A DNA stretch of 64,000 nucleotides from Oleiagrimonas citrea (GCF_012395255.1 NZ_JAAZQD010000002.1:310001-374000), one strand, 5' to 3'. Counted from the stretch's first letter, positions 52,226 through 62,512 are shown. Made by a program: numbers and translations. The notes: generated by a model from the sequence alone, not told the origin.

Positions 52226-54397
52226 TCAGTCGGTAGCGGACGCCGACTTGCCGTGATACGGCAGCACTTCGGCCGCCAGCTTGGTGTCGGCCTGGATCAG
52301 GCCCACCTCGTCGGCGACGATGTGCGCGGTCTCGTCGAGCATCACGTCGGTGGCCTTGTCGGCCTCCTTCTCCTGCTTGATCTGATCCTTGATGCTGCGC
52401 TCGCCCGGCGTCAGGCCGTCGTCCAGCGTGACCTCCATGGTATCGGAGGTGTCGCCGTTGATAGCCTTGTGCCGCTTACGGAATGCCTTCTGCACCGCCT
52501 CGACATGCTTGCGCTCGGCCAGACGCGTGTCGTAATTCAGCGACACCGTGGTCTTGTCTCGGTTCTTGCGGAACTCGGCCAGCTCGTCGAGCATCAGCTT
52601 CCACGCCGGCAGCTTGGCGATGCGCTGAGCGTGCTTGTGCTCGAGGATCGGCACCAGCATTTTCAGATTGGCCACCGGCTTGTACTTGGCCGGCTGGATG
52701 TCGGTCCACGGCAGGGCGTTGTCGTAGGTCGACTCGCCGAACAGCTTCTCGTTGCCGTTCTTGGGATAGGCGATGTCCGGCGTCACGCCGCGCAGCTGGG
52801 TGGAGCCGCCATTGATGCGGAAGAACTTGGCGATGGTCATCTTCAGCTCGCCGTACTTCGGCTTCTTCTCGCCATCGCCGAAGCGGTCCAGATTGACCAG
52901 ATTCTGCACGGTGCCCTTGCCGAAGGTCGGCTCGCCGATGACCAGGCCGCGGCCGTAGTCCTGGATCGCCGCCGCGAAGATTTCCGAGGCCGACGCGGTG
53001 CCGCGGTTGACCAGCACCGCCAGCGGACCGCTCCAGACCATGCCCGGCTGATCGTCGGTCTGTTCCTCGACGCTGCCGTTGCTGGAACGCACCTGCACCA
53101 CCGGCCCCTTGTTGATGAACAGGCCGGTCATGGCAGTGGCTTCGGTCAGCGAACCGCCGCCGTTGTTGCGCAGGTCGACGATGACGCCGTCCACCTTGTC
53201 CTTCTTCAGTTCCTTGAGCAGCTTGGCGACGTCGCGCGAAGCGCTCTTGTAGTTCGGATCGCCGTCGCGGCGCGCGCCGAAGTCCTCGTAGAACGACGGC
53301 AACTCGATGACGCCGATACGGCGGGTGACGCCATCGTCCTTGACCTGGATGATCTTCTTCTTGGCGGCCTGCTCCTGGATGGTGACCTTGTTGCGCACCA
53401 GGGTCACGATCTCGTGCTTGCCGTCCAGACCGGTCTTGCTGGGAATGATCTCCAGCCGCACGGTGGTGTTCTTCTTGCCGCGGATCTTGGACACGACGTC
53501 ATCGAGACGCCAGCCGATCACGTCCTGGATCGGACCGTCCTTGCCCTGGCCGACGCCGACGATGCGGTCGCCGACATGCACCTTGTCCGACTTGGCCGCC
53601 GGACCACCCGGCACGACCTCGCGCACCATGGTGTATTCATCGCTGGCCTGCAGCACCGCGCCGATGCCTTCCAGCGAGAGCTTCATCGCGATGTCGAAGT
53701 TCTGCGCCGCGCGCGGACCGAAATAGTCGGTGTGTGGGTCGGTGGTCTCCGCGTACGCGTTGAGGAAGGTCTGGAACGCGTCCTGCGAATCGAGCTGATC
53801 GATACGGTCGATGTAGTTCTTGTAGCGCTTGTCCAGCGTCTTGCGGATGTCGGCGTCGTCCTTGCCGGCCAGCTTCAAGCGCAGCCAATCGTTCTTCACG
53901 CGCTTGCGCCAGATGCTGTCGAGCGCCTGCTCGTTGGGCGCCCACTTGGCCTTGTCGCGATCGAAGTCGTAGCTTTCCTTCTTGCTGAAGTCGAAGCCCT
54001 TCTTCAGCAGGCTGCGCGCATACTGCAGGCGCTGCGTGGCGCGCTGCACGTACAGGTTGAAGATGGCGAACGGGCCGGACAGGTCCTGATTCCAGATGGC
54101 GTCGTCGAGGCTGTCGCGCAGGCTGTCGAAGTGCTTGATGTCGGCCTGCGTGAAATACAGTTTGTCGCCATCCAGGTCCTTCAGGTAAGTGTCGAAGATC
54201 TTCTCCGACATCGCGTCGTCCAGCGGCTTGGCGTCGTACTGGAAGCGCGTCAGGAAGCGCGCCGACAGCGCCGCGGCCTGGGCCTCGGCCGTGGTCGGCT
54301 TCAGCGTCAGCGAATCGGACTTGGTGGGGACGTCGGCATGCGCGGCCACACCGGTGAGGGCGAGCAGCAGCGTGGCCAGGAGAAAGCGCTTGATCAT
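52226..54397 (-). CDS. prc: C-terminal processing (tail-specific) protease
   Basis: 723 residues with a signal peptide ending AHA. An N-terminal helical domain precedes a PDZ domain (GIGAVLQASDEYTMVREVVP), then the S41 catalytic core: Ser in NRGTASASEIFAAAIQDYGR and Lys in GEPTFGKGTVQNL, the Ser/Lys dyad of Prc. The C-terminal DUF3340 region is present. Prc degrades envelope proteins and trims penicillin-binding proteins and hydrolase regulators. Its ATG directly abuts the lipA TGA, so it is the last gene of the operon and probably coupled to lipA translation. Confidence 0.95.
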   Translation of the reverse strand: MIKRFLLATLLLALTGVAAHADVPTKSDSLTLKPTTAEAQAAALSARFLTRFQYDAKPLDDAMSEKIFDTYLKDLDGDKLYFTQADIKHFDSLRDSLDDAIWNQDLSGPFAIFNLYVQRATQRLQYARSLLKKGFDFSKKESYDFDRDKAKWAPNEQALDSIWRKRVKNDWLRLKLAGKDDADIRKTLDKRYKNYIDRIDQLDSQDAFQTFLNAYAETTDPHTDYFGPRAAQNFDIAMKLSLEGIGAVLQASDEYTMVREVVPGGPAAKSDKVHVGDRIVGVGQGKDGPIQDVIGWRLDDVVSKIRGKKNTTVRLEIIPSKTGLDGKHEIVTLVRNKVTIQEQAAKKKIIQVKDDGVTRRIGVIELPSFYEDFGARRDGDPNYKSASRDVAKLLKELKKDKVDGVIVDLRNNGGGSLTEATAMTGLFINKGPVVQVRSSNGSVEEQTDDQPGMVWSGPLAVLVNRGTASASEIFAAAIQDYGRGLVIGEPTFGKGTVQNLVNLDRFGDGEKKPKYGELKMTIAKFFRINGGSTQLRGVTPDIAYPKNGNEKLFGESTYDNALPWTDIQPAKYKPVANLKMLVPILEHKHAQRIAKLPAWKLMLDELAEFRKNRDKTTVSLNYDTRLAERKHVEAVQKAFRKRHKAINGDTSDTMEVTLDDGLTPGERSIKDQIKQEKEADKATDVMLDETAHIVADEVGLIQADTKLAAEVLPYHGKSASATD

Positions 54398-55387
54398 TCA
54401 GGCGACCTCGACAAAACCGGCGGCATGGGCCTGCTCGTCGGCATGATAGGAAGAACGCACCAGCGGACCGGACGCGACATGGGTGAAACCCATCTCCATG
54501 CCGGCCACGCGCAGCGATTCGAATTCGTCCGGAGTCCAGTAGCGGACTACGGGATGGTGGTGGGCGGTCGGCTGCAGGTACTGCCCGATGGTGACCATGT
54601 CCACGTCGTGCGCGCGCAGGTCCCGCAGCGTGCCCAGCACCTGCTCCATGGTCTCACCCAGACCCAGCATGATGCCGGACTTGGTCGGCACTTCCGGATG
54701 CGCGGCCTTGAACTTCTTCAGCAGGTCCAGCGACCACTGGTAGTCGGCGCCCGGACGCACCTCGCGGTACAGCTCCGGCACGGTTTCCAGGTTGTGGTTG
54801 AACACGTCGGGCGTGTGCTCGGCGAGCGCTTCCAGCGCGCGCTCCATGCGGCCCTTGCCGCGGAAGTCCGGGGTCAGGATCTCGATCTGGATGTTCGGGC
54901 TGGCGTGGCGCACCGCGCGGATGCACGAGGCGAAATGCGCCGCGCCGCCGTCGCGCAGGTCGTCGCGGTCGACCGAGGTGATGACCACGTAGCGCAGCTG
55001 CATGTTGGCGATGGTCTCGGCCAGACGTGCCGGCTCCAGCGCGTCGGGCGGCGCCGGACGGCCGTGGGCCACGTCGCAGAACGAGCAGCGACGGGTGCAG
55101 ACCTCGCCCAGGATCATGAACGTCGCGGTGCCCTTGGAGAAGCACTCGTGGATGTTCGGGCACGAGGCTTCCTCGCACACCGTCACCAGATCGTGTTCGC
55201 GCAGCTTGGCTTTCAGCTGCTGCACCGCATTGCCCTGCGGCAGGCGCACACGGATCCACGAGGGCTTGCGCAGCACCGGGCCGTCGGTGTCGAAGCCGGC
55301 GCGGTTGCGGGCGATCTTGTCGCCGGCGACCTGCTTGTCGACGACCTGCAGGGGAATGTTCTTGCTGGAGGACTGAATTTCGCTCAT
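54398..55387 (-). CDS. lipA: Lipoyl synthase
   Basis: 329 residues; inserts two sulfurs into protein-bound octanoyl groups. Auxiliary 4Fe-4S cluster ligands C71, C76 and C82 ([12 protein letters not shown]) and radical-SAM ligands C97, C101 and C104 (CTRRCSFC) are all present. The C-terminal RSSYHAD carries the conserved serine. Eight bases separate it from the lipB stop. Confidence 0.97.
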   Translation of the reverse strand: MSEIQSSSKNIPLQVVDKQVAGDKIARNRAGFDTDGPVLRKPSWIRVRLPQGNAVQQLKAKLREHDLVTVCEEASCPNIHECFSKGTATFMILGEVCTRRCSFCDVAHGRPAPPDALEPARLAETIANMQLRYVVITSVDRDDLRDGGAAHFASCIRAVRHASPNIQIEILTPDFRGKGRMERALEALAEHTPDVFNHNLETVPELYREVRPGADYQWSLDLLKKFKAAHPEVPTKSGIMLGLGETMEQVLGTLRDLRAHDVDMVTIGQYLQPTAHHHPVVRYWTPDEFESLRVAGMEMGFTHVASGPLVRSSYHADEQAHAAGFVEVA

Positions 55388-55395
55388 GGCTGTAC

Positions 55396-56109
55396 TTATA
55401 CGCAGACCGCGCCCTGCCCCGGGAGTTCAGGGATGCGCGGTTCGGAAATGTGGGCCCGGAAGTCGAATTGACGGCAGATCTCGTCGATCAGCACGTCCTC
55501 GACCGCTTCCAGACCAGAGGGTCCGCCCAAGTCTACCACCTGCGTCACCTGCAAGCCCTTGTAGCCACAGGGATTGATGCGGTGGAACGGCTCCAGGTCC
55601 ATGTTCACGTTGAAGGCCAGGCCGTGGAACGTGCAGCCGCGGCGCACGCGCAGGCCCAACGCCGCGACCTTGGCGCCGGCCACGTACACGCCGGGCGCGC
55701 CCTCGACGCGCTCGGCGACGATGTTCCAGTGCGCCAGCGTGTCGATGATGGCCTGCTCGATGCGATTCACCAGTTCGCGCACGCCGACACCGAGCCGACG
55801 CAGGTCGATCAGCGGGTAGGCCACGATCTGGCCGGGACCGTGATAGGTCACCTGGCCGCCGCGGTCGACGGGAACGACGGGGATATCGCCGGGCATGAGC
55901 ACATGCTCCCATTTGCCGGCTTGCCCGAGCGTGAACACCGGGTCGTGTTCCAGCACCCACAGCTCGTCGGGCGTATCGCCGTCGCGGGCATCGGTGAAGG
56001 CGCTCATGGCCTTCCAGGTGGCCTCGTAGGGCTGTCGTCCAAGACGGCGGATGCGCAGCTCGCGCCCGCCTTCGGCGGACGCGGCTCGGGATGGGGCGGT
56101 TGCAGTCAT
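55396..56109 (-). CDS. lipB: Octanoyl-[acyl-carrier-protein]:protein transferase
   Basis: 237 residues. The catalytic dyad is visible: Lys147 in [13 protein letters not shown] and Cys181 in [35 protein letters not shown] is the family signature. It transfers octanoate from ACP to lipoyl domains, the step before LipA. It is between DUF493 and lipA. Confidence 0.96.
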   Translation of the reverse strand: MTATAPSRAASAEGGRELRIRRLGRQPYEATWKAMSAFTDARDGDTPDELWVLEHDPVFTLGQAGKWEHVLMPGDIPVVPVDRGGQVTYHGPGQIVAYPLIDLRRLGVGVRELVNRIEQAIIDTLAHWNIVAERVEGAPGVYVAGAKVAALGLRVRRGCTFHGLAFNVNMDLEPFHRINPCGYKGLQVTQVVDLGGPSGLEAVEDVLIDEICRQFDFRAHISEPRIPELPGQGAVCV

Positions 56110-56157
56110 GCTCGATTCCTGGTGTCCGCGGCCCGCCGATTCAAGGCGCGAACGTGC

Positions 56158-56448
56158 TCAGAGGGTGTAACGGATATCCGGATCCGCGCGCAGCGCGGCG
56201 TGGGCCTCATCGTACTCCTCACGGCGCGCGCAATCGAAATCGACGGTCACGGCCATGTAGTTGCCCTTGCTCGACGGCCGGGTCTTCATGCGATCGATGT
56301 GGACCCGGCGACCGAGCTGGCGCAGGATCTCCGGCACCTTGCTCTCCAGCACCGCCTCGGCATTGCCCATGGCGGTGATGGTGAAGGTGCCGGGAAACTG
56401 GAAGCCCTGATCGGGGTTCTCCGGCTGGATGTTCTCGACGTCACGCAT
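56158..56448 (-). CDS. DUF493/YbeD family protein
   Basis: 96 residues with a ferredoxin-like regulatory fold: FQFPGTFTITAMGNAEAVLE, VPEILRQLG, KGNYMAVTVDFDCARREEYDE and a final DIRYTL. It resembles allosteric ACT-type domains. The ATG shares one base with the carboxypeptidase stop (TGATG), so translation is coupled. It sits between the carboxypeptidase and lipB as in many gammaproteobacteria. Confidence 0.92.
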   Translation of the reverse strand: MRDVENIQPENPDQGFQFPGTFTITAMGNAEAVLESKVPEILRQLGRRVHIDRMKTRPSSKGNYMAVTVDFDCARREEYDEAHAALRADPDIRYTL

Positions 56449-57692
56449 CACTTGGCGTCTTTCTTGTCGTGGCTGCTGTGATGGAACCACAGCAGGATCG
56501 TGTCCCACAGTCGCGAGAAGAAGCCGCCTTCCGGCGCATCCTGCAGGGCCACCAGCGGCTGTGTCAGTACCGGCTTGCCGTCCAGGGTAATGCGCAGGGT
56601 GCCGATCTTCTGGTCCTTCTTGAACGGGGCGATCAGCGGATCGGGAATGTCCATGGTCGCCTTGAGCTTGTCGTACTCGCCGCGCTTGACCGTGACCAGC
56701 ACCGGCTCGGCCACGCCGATCGGCAACTTGTCGGCCTCGCCCTTCCACAGACGCGGCGTCGCCAGCGCCTTGCCCGGCGTGTAGACCTTGTGGGTCTCGA
56801 AGAAGCGGAAACCGTAGTTCAGCAATGCCTGCGCGTCATCGGCGCGGCCCTGTTCGGTGGTCGCACCCATGACAATGGCGATCAGGCGCTGGTCGCCGCG
56901 CTTGGCCGAAGCCGCCAGACAGTAGCCGGCCGCGGAGGTGTGGCCGGTCTTGATGCCGTCCACCGACGGGTCGCGCCACAGCAGCGTGTTGCGGTTGTGC
57001 TGGGTAATGCCGTTCCACTTGAACTCCTTGATCGCCGAGATCGCGTAATCGGCGGGGAAGTTGTGGATCAGCGCACGCGACAGCACGGCCACGTCGCGGG
57101 CCGTAGTGTAGTGGTTGGGCACCGGGTAGCCGGAAGCGTTGGAATAGTGCGTGCCGCTCATGCCCAGCTGCTTGGCGTAGGCGTTCATCAGCGCGGCGAA
57201 GGCGCCCTCGCTGCCGGCCACGTGCTCAGCCAGGGCAATGGCGGAGTCGTTGCCGGACTGGATGATCATGCCGTACAGCAGATCCTTCAGCGGCACTTCG
57301 GAGTTGACCTTGAGGAAGCTGGTCGAACCGTCGGTGCCCGCGCCACCCGCCTGCCAGGCGTGCTTGGAAATGAACACCTTGTCGTTCATGTGGACCTTGC
57401 CGGCGGCGATCTCGGCCGAGACCACGTAGTCGGTCATGATCTTGGTGATCGAGGCCGGGATGACGCGCTTGTTCGGGTCCTTGCTGGCGAGGATGCGGCC
57501 CGTGGCGTAGTCCATCAGTACCCAGGACTTGGCGTCGATGTCCGGCGGCGGCGGCACCGGCGCGGCAGGCACCACGGGTCGGGGCACCGTGGGCGCGGGC
57601 GGCGCCTGCTGGGCGAATGCACCGCCGACCAGAGCGGCGGCGACAATCGCGAGGGTGGCCAGAACAGTGGTGCGGCAGCGGAAAAACGTCAT
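56448..57692 (-). CDS. D-alanyl-D-alanine carboxypeptidase (PBP5/6 type)
   Basis: 414 residues. The signal peptide is followed by a Pro-rich linker. Penicillin-binding motifs: S81-I-T-K84, SGN at 146-148 and KTG at 248-250. A C-terminal beta domain ends in an amphipathic membrane-binding helix (FFSRLWDTILLWFHHSSHDK). It trims the terminal D-Ala of peptidoglycan pentapeptides. It would be called dacA or dacC by different schemes, so no symbol is given. Confidence 0.95.
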   Translation of the reverse strand: MTFFRCRTTVLATLAIVAAALVGGAFAQQAPPAPTVPRPVVPAAPVPPPPDIDAKSWVLMDYATGRILASKDPNKRVIPASITKIMTDYVVSAEIAAGKVHMNDKVFISKHAWQAGGAGTDGSTSFLKVNSEVPLKDLLYGMIIQSGNDSAIALAEHVAGSEGAFAALMNAYAKQLGMSGTHYSNASGYPVPNHYTTARDVAVLSRALIHNFPADYAISAIKEFKWNGITQHNRNTLLWRDPSVDGIKTGHTSAAGYCLAASAKRGDQRLIAIVMGATTEQGRADDAQALLNYGFRFFETHKVYTPGKALATPRLWKGEADKLPIGVAEPVLVTVKRGEYDKLKATMDIPDPLIAPFKKDQKIGTLRITLDGKPVLTQPLVALQDAPEGGFFSRLWDTILLWFHHSSHDKKDAK

Positions 57693-57817
57693 GGGTGCGA
57701 TCCGATCGGTGATGGGTCCAGCGCCGGGGGCGCGTGCAATACAGGTATACGGTAAAACGATGGCCGTGAACGGGCACGCAAGCGGCCCGTTCGTGGCGCG
57801 CAGCTCGCCACAACCGC

Positions 57818-58735
57818 CTAGTCTACCGCCACTTGGGGCGTCGGCAGACCCAAGGCGGTCACCCGGCGGCTCAGACGGTCGGCCGCGGACACGCTTTTCA
57901 GCGGCCCCAGCCGAACCCGTCGCACGTCGCGTCCCTGCACGTCAAGGCGAGTGATCTGCACCGGCCCGAGGCCGGCGGCACGCAGTCGGCTGGCCACGCG
58001 CTCGGCATTTTCGGGATCGCCGAACGCACCGACTTGGAGCCAGATGCCGGGGTGCGCGCCGGCGCTTTCGACCGCGTGCGGCTTCGGCAGTTCCTGCGGA
58101 TGTTCGGGATCGATCGCCTGCACTTCGACCAGGCCGGTGCCCTTCGGCCAGATGCCGATGCGCACGGCGGCGGCGTAGCTGAGATCGATGATGCGGTTGC
58201 TGACGAACGGACCACGATCGTTGACGCGCACGATCACGCTCTTGCCGTTCTCCAGATTGGTCACACGCGCCCAGGTCGGCAGCGGCAGCACCTTGCTGGC
58301 GGCGCTGAACTTGTACATGTCGTACTTCTCGAAGTTGGACGTCATGTAGCCGTGGAACTTGCTGCCGTACCAGCTGGCGATGCCACGCTGGTCGTAACCC
58401 TTGGCGCTCTTGAGCACGCGATAGGTCTTGCCGCGCACGACATAGGGCGACTTGTTGCCGTAGCGCGATCGCGGCTCAGGCACCGGTACCGGTTCGGAAA
58501 GCGTGGCGATATAGGACGGCGGCTTGACCGGACCGCCGTCGCGGGTGCGACCGTAGCGACTGTCCTGCGGCAGGCTGGTGTCGTCCACCGGGCCGGTCGC
58601 GACCACGGTCGGATTGGCGGTCGTCGGCTTGCCCTCCGCGGAAGCCGGAGGTGCAATCGGCCGCGGGCGATGGCCCGCGCAACCGGCGAGCATCAGCAAT
58701 ATCAGCAGGGGCGGAAGAAGTGCTCCGCGCCTCAC
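57818..58735 (-). CDS. rlpA: Septal ring lytic transglycosylase RlpA
   Basis: 305 residues. Lipoprotein signal with the lipobox ending LAGC (Cys19). The double-psi beta-barrel has GIASWYGSKFHGYMTSNFEKYD, RVTNLENGKSVIVRVNDRGPF and a final LSYAAAVRIG. A C-terminal SPOR domain (VQIGAFGDPENAERVASRLR-like repeat, here LQVGAFGDPENAERVASRLR) binds denuded septal glycan. The start overlaps the mltB stop by four bases (ATGA). It acts on septal peptidoglycan in the outer membrane or periplasm. Confidence 0.95.
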   Translation of the reverse strand: MRRGALLPPLLILLMLAGCAGHRPRPIAPPASAEGKPTTANPTVVATGPVDDTSLPQDSRYGRTRDGGPVKPPSYIATLSEPVPVPEPRSRYGNKSPYVVRGKTYRVLKSAKGYDQRGIASWYGSKFHGYMTSNFEKYDMYKFSAASKVLPLPTWARVTNLENGKSVIVRVNDRGPFVSNRIIDLSYAAAVRIGIWPKGTGLVEVQAIDPEHPQELPKPHAVESAGAHPGIWLQVGAFGDPENAERVASRLRAAGLGPVQITRLDVQGRDVRRVRLGPLKSVSAADRLSRRVTALGLPTPQVAVD

Positions 58736-59760
58736 GGCGCGGCCTCGACGGCCGCCGGGTCGTCGACACCGTGGGCGATGGCGTCGGCGATTTGCCGCAC
58801 CGCCATGGCATACAACGGGCTGCGGTTGTAGCGCGTGATCACGTAGAAGTTCTGGAACGTGAACCAGTGCTGGGGACCGTGCTCGCTCTGCAGGGTGAGC
58901 AGGTTGGCCGCCGTGTCCGGCTTCATGCGCTGCAGGGGCGCGTAGCCCAGCGCTTCGTACTGCTCCAGGGTCCGCCGGGGCGGCTTGGCCCGGTACTTCA
59001 GCACGCTGGCGTCGGGCTGCGCCTGCGCCTGCGCGGCGACTTCGCCGCCGGGCTTCCAGCCGTGCTGGTGGAAGTAGTTGGCGACGCTGGCCAGGATATC
59101 CGGCAGCGAATCATGCAAATCGATGTGCCCATCGTGATCGGCATCGACGGCATAGGCCTTGATCGACGACGGCATGAACTGTCCCCAGCCCTGTGCGCCG
59201 GCGTAGGAACCGGTCAGCGTGTCCAGCGGACCGGCCAGCTTGCTGTCGGGAAGCTCCAGCAGCGTCTTCAGTTCCTTGCGGAAGAACTTGGCGCGCGGCG
59301 GGTAGTAGAACGCCAGCGTGACCAGCGCATCGAGCACCTTGTACTTGCCGGTGATATGGCCATAGCGGGTCTCGACGCCGAGGATGGCAATCAGGTACTG
59401 CGGCGCCACGTCGTACTTCTTCGCTGTGGCGTCGATCAGCGCGCGGTGTGCGCGATAGAAGGCGATGCCGTCCTGGATGCGCTCCGGCGTCACGAAGATG
59501 GGTCGGTAGTCCTTCCACGGCTTGGACTCGGCCGGACGGCTGATCGCATCCAGGATGCTCTGCTGCTTCTGCGCCCCGTCAAGCAGGGCGGTGAGCTTGG
59601 CCGGGTCCTTGCCCGTATCGGCGGCCACTTCGCGCACCAGGGCCGCTTCGCCCGGATGCGTTTCGGCGTGGGCCATGGTCCAGGGCGCCACGAAGGCGCA
59701 GACGGCTAAAACGGCAACCAGACAGCGGGACATGGGCATGGGTCGAACGCGGGCATACAT
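58732..59760 (-). CDS. mltB: Membrane-bound lytic murein transglycosylase B
   Basis: 342 residues. The signal peptide ends AHA without a clear lipobox, so it may be soluble periplasmic. The catalytic Glu130 is in AILGVETRYG; GSYAGAQGWGQFMPSSIKAY and DADHDGHIDLHDSLPDILASV are SLT3/MltB landmarks. It cleaves glycan strands between MurNAc and GlcNAc. First gene of the envelope operon. The Met8 and Met10 starts are also plausible because there is no strong ribosome site before 59760. Confidence 0.94.
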   Translation of the reverse strand: MYARVRPMPMSRCLVAVLAVCAFVAPWTMAHAETHPGEAALVREVAADTGKDPAKLTALLDGAQKQQSILDAISRPAESKPWKDYRPIFVTPERIQDGIAFYRAHRALIDATAKKYDVAPQYLIAILGVETRYGHITGKYKVLDALVTLAFYYPPRAKFFRKELKTLLELPDSKLAGPLDTLTGSYAGAQGWGQFMPSSIKAYAVDADHDGHIDLHDSLPDILASVANYFHQHGWKPGGEVAAQAQAQPDASVLKYRAKPPRRTLEQYEALGYAPLQRMKPDTAANLLTLQSEHGPQHWFTFQNFYVITRYNRSPLYAMAVRQIADAIAHGVDDPAAVEAAP

Positions 59761-59828
59761 GAAAAAGTGTTGACAGCGTAGCAGTTTGCGCGCGTTTTTC
59801 TAGCAGTTTGTGAACCTCGGCCGGAGGA

Positions 59829-61706
59829 TCAATCGCCGTGCTTGCCGCGTTTGGCCGAGGACGCGGCCTTGCCGCGCGGCTTGCCGGCATCCTTGGCTTT
59901 CTTTTTCTTTGCCTTCGCCTTGCCTGCCCCTTTCACTGAAGGCTTCGACTTGTGCTTGGGTTTGCCCGGTGCGCGAAAGTCGGAGCCAGCGCCATCCGCA
60001 AACGCTTCCTGCGCGGAGATCTGCAGCATGCGCCCGGCCACCCGCACCTTCTTCAGATGCGCAAGGATTTCCTTGGGCATCTCCGGCGGCAGGTCGATCA
60101 GGCTGTGATCGCCCTGGATGGTCAAACGGCCGATGTACTGGCTGTCCAACCCCGCTTCGTTGGCGATCGCGCCGATGACATTCCCCGGCTTGATGCCGTG
60201 GACGTGGCCGACTTCCACGCGGTAGGTGCGCTTGCCGCTCTCGGTGACGTGCCTGCGCTCGCTGCGCTTGCCGAACTTGTCGTGCTTGCCGCTCTTGTGC
60301 CGGCCGGGTGCGCCGCGGTCGTCGGCGCCGGCCTTGCGCGGCGCGCGCTCGATCAGGCTCTCCTTGAGCAGCAGCGGCTTGTCGCCGTGCGCCATGCGCG
60401 CCAGAGCCACCGCGATGTCCTCGGCCGACAGACCGCGCTCACTCTCGTAGCGCGCGACCAGATCGCGGAACGGCTGCAGGTCGTCGTGCTCCAGCGCCGC
60501 GTCGATGCGCTCCATGAAGCGCGTGACGCGGCGGTCGTTGACGACGTCCACGCCGGGCAGATGCATCTGCTCGATCGGCTGCCGCGTGGCGCGCTCGATA
60601 GCGCGCAGCATGCCCTTCTCGCGCGGCGTCACGAACAGCACCGCCTCGCCGCTGCGTCCGGCGCGGCCGGTGCGGCCGATGCGGTGCACGTAGGATTCGG
60701 TGTCGTAGGGAATGTCGTAGTTCAGCACGTGGCTGATGCGCTCGACATCGAGGCCGCGTGCGGCGACGTCGGTGGCGACGAGGATGTCGAGTTGACCGTC
60801 CTTGAGCTGACCGATGACGCGCTCGCGTTGCGGCTGGGCGATGTCGCCGTTGATGGCGGCCGCAGCGAATCCGCGCGCCTGCAGCTTGGTCGCGAGTTCC
60901 TCGGTGGCCTGCTTGGTACGCGCGAACACGATCATCGCGTCGAACGGCTCGGCTTCCAGAATGCGCGTCAGCGCGTCGAGCTTGTGCACGCCACTGACCC
61001 ACCAGTAGCGCTGGCGGATGTTGGTGGCGGTAGTGGTCTTGGCGGCAATCGCCACCTCGACCGGATCGCTCAGATGCGTCTGCGCGATGCGCTTGATCGG
61101 CGCCGGCATGGTGGCCGAGAACAGCGCGACCTGACGACTCTTCGGCGTCGCCGTGAGCACCGCCTCGACGTCTTCGGCGAAGCCCATCTTCAGCATCTCG
61201 TCGGCTTCGTCGAGCACCAGGAAGCGCAGCGCGGACAGGTCCAGCGTCTTCTTCTTCAGGTGATCGACCACGCGCCCCGGCGTACCGACCACGACGTGCA
61301 CGCCGCGACGCAGCCCCTGCAGCTGTGGGCCGTAGCCCTGCCCGCCGTAGATCGGCAGCACGCGGAAACCGGGGATGTGCGCGGCGTAGCGCTGGAAGGC
61401 TTCGGCAACCTGGATCGCCAGCTCGCGTGTCGGCGCCAGCACCAGCGCCTGCGGCTTGCCGGGCGTGGCGTCGAGCCGCGACAGAATCGGCAACGCGAAG
61501 GCAGCGGTCTTGCCGGTGCCGGTCTGCGCCTGACCGAGCACGTCGCGCCCCTCGAGCAGCGGCGGAATGGTCGCGGCCTGGATCGGCGACGGAGACTCGT
61601 AGCCGACGTCGGCCAGCACCTGCTGCACGGCGGGCGCCAGCGCAAGCGCGGCGAAGCTCGGCCCGTCCTTGGCGACGGGAGCGGAATCGGAAGCGGGGGA
61701 TGTCAT
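59829..61706 (-). CDS. DEAD-box RNA helicase (DeaD/CsdA-type)
   Basis: 625 residues. Walker A AQTGTGKT near 60-67, DEAD at 166-169, SAT in LFSATMP, and HRIGRTGRAGR in the second RecA domain. The C-terminal DbpA-type RNA-binding domain (TYRVEVGHVHGIKPGNVIGA, GLDSQYIGRLTI) is followed by a Lys/Ala/Gly-rich tail, as in DeaD. It remodels structured RNA in ribosome assembly and cold growth. The Lys-rich end is longer than usual. Confidence 0.93.
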   Translation of the reverse strand: MTSPASDSAPVAKDGPSFAALALAPAVQQVLADVGYESPSPIQAATIPPLLEGRDVLGQAQTGTGKTAAFALPILSRLDATPGKPQALVLAPTRELAIQVAEAFQRYAAHIPGFRVLPIYGGQGYGPQLQGLRRGVHVVVGTPGRVVDHLKKKTLDLSALRFLVLDEADEMLKMGFAEDVEAVLTATPKSRQVALFSATMPAPIKRIAQTHLSDPVEVAIAAKTTTATNIRQRYWWVSGVHKLDALTRILEAEPFDAMIVFARTKQATEELATKLQARGFAAAAINGDIAQPQRERVIGQLKDGQLDILVATDVAARGLDVERISHVLNYDIPYDTESYVHRIGRTGRAGRSGEAVLFVTPREKGMLRAIERATRQPIEQMHLPGVDVVNDRRVTRFMERIDAALEHDDLQPFRDLVARYESERGLSAEDIAVALARMAHGDKPLLLKESLIERAPRKAGADDRGAPGRHKSGKHDKFGKRSERRHVTESGKRTYRVEVGHVHGIKPGNVIGAIANEAGLDSQYIGRLTIQGDHSLIDLPPEMPKEILAHLKKVRVAGRMLQISAQEAFADGAGSDFRAPGKPKHKSKPSVKGAGKAKAKKKKAKDAGKPRGKAASSAKRGKHGD

Positions 61707-61792
61707 GGGAACCTCGGGGGGTAACGCGCGGCGAACCGCCGCGCGCGATACTGCATTCTAGCAGGCCCCGGGCCGATGTCGCCGCCCCGGCT

Positions 61793-62467
61793 TCAGGCGA
61801 GCAGCTTCAGCAGCGCCTCGGCGCTGGCCACCGAGGACGCCGGATTCTGTCCGGTGACGAGTCGTCCGTCGACCTGCACGAAACTGGACCAGTCGTCGCC
61901 CTTGGCGTACTTGCCGCCCAGACGCGCCAGCTCGTCCTCGACCAGGAACGGCACGATGTCGGTCAGGCCGACCGCCGCTTCCTCGCTGTTGCTGAAGCCG
62001 GTCACGCGGCGGCCGTCGACCAGCGGCTTGTCGCCGTCATGCACATGACGCAGCACGCCCGGTGCGTGGCAGACCGCGCCGACCGGCTTGCCGGCGCGCC
62101 AGAAAGTCTCGATGAGGTCGATGGACGCTTGGTCCTCGGCCAGATCCCACAGCGGACCGTGCCCGCCCGGATAGAACACCGCGTCGTACTCGCTGGCGTC
62201 GAGGTCAACCAGTTTGCGTGTGTTGGCCAGCGCCTGCTGCGCCTCGGCGTCGGCCTTGAAGCGGCGGGTGTCGTCGCTCTGCGCATCCTCGGCGTCGCTG
62301 CCGGGATCAAGCGGCGGCTGGCCGCCGGCCGGCGACGCCAGCGTGATGTCGACACCGGCGTCCTTGAACGCGTAGTACGGCGCGGCGAACTCCTCCAGCC
62401 AGAAACCGGTCTTCTTGCCGGTGTCACCGAGGCGGTCGTGGGATGTCAGAACCATCAGGATCTTCAT
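61793..62467 (-). CDS. DJ-1/PfpI-type glutamine-amidotransferase-like protein
   Basis: 224 residues. The nucleophile elbow has Cys133 in GAVCHAPGVLR; YPGGHGPLWDLAED and TGFWLEEFAAPYYAF (Glu25) complete the class I GATase-like site of Hsp31/YajL/glyoxalase III-related proteins. Members act as glyoxalases, deglycases or chaperones; which applies here is not known. It stands 45 bases upstream of the reductase gene's 3' end on the same strand. Confidence 0.9.
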   Translation of the reverse strand: MKILMVLTSHDRLGDTGKKTGFWLEEFAAPYYAFKDAGVDITLASPAGGQPPLDPGSDAEDAQSDDTRRFKADAEAQQALANTRKLVDLDASEYDAVFYPGGHGPLWDLAEDQASIDLIETFWRAGKPVGAVCHAPGVLRHVHDGDKPLVDGRRVTGFSNSEEAAVGLTDIVPFLVEDELARLGGKYAKGDDWSSFVQVDGRLVTGQNPASSVASAEALLKLLA

Positions 62468-62512
62468 GGATGAACTCCTTGCTTGATGCGGGAAAAGGGG
62501 GATTCGTGCCGC

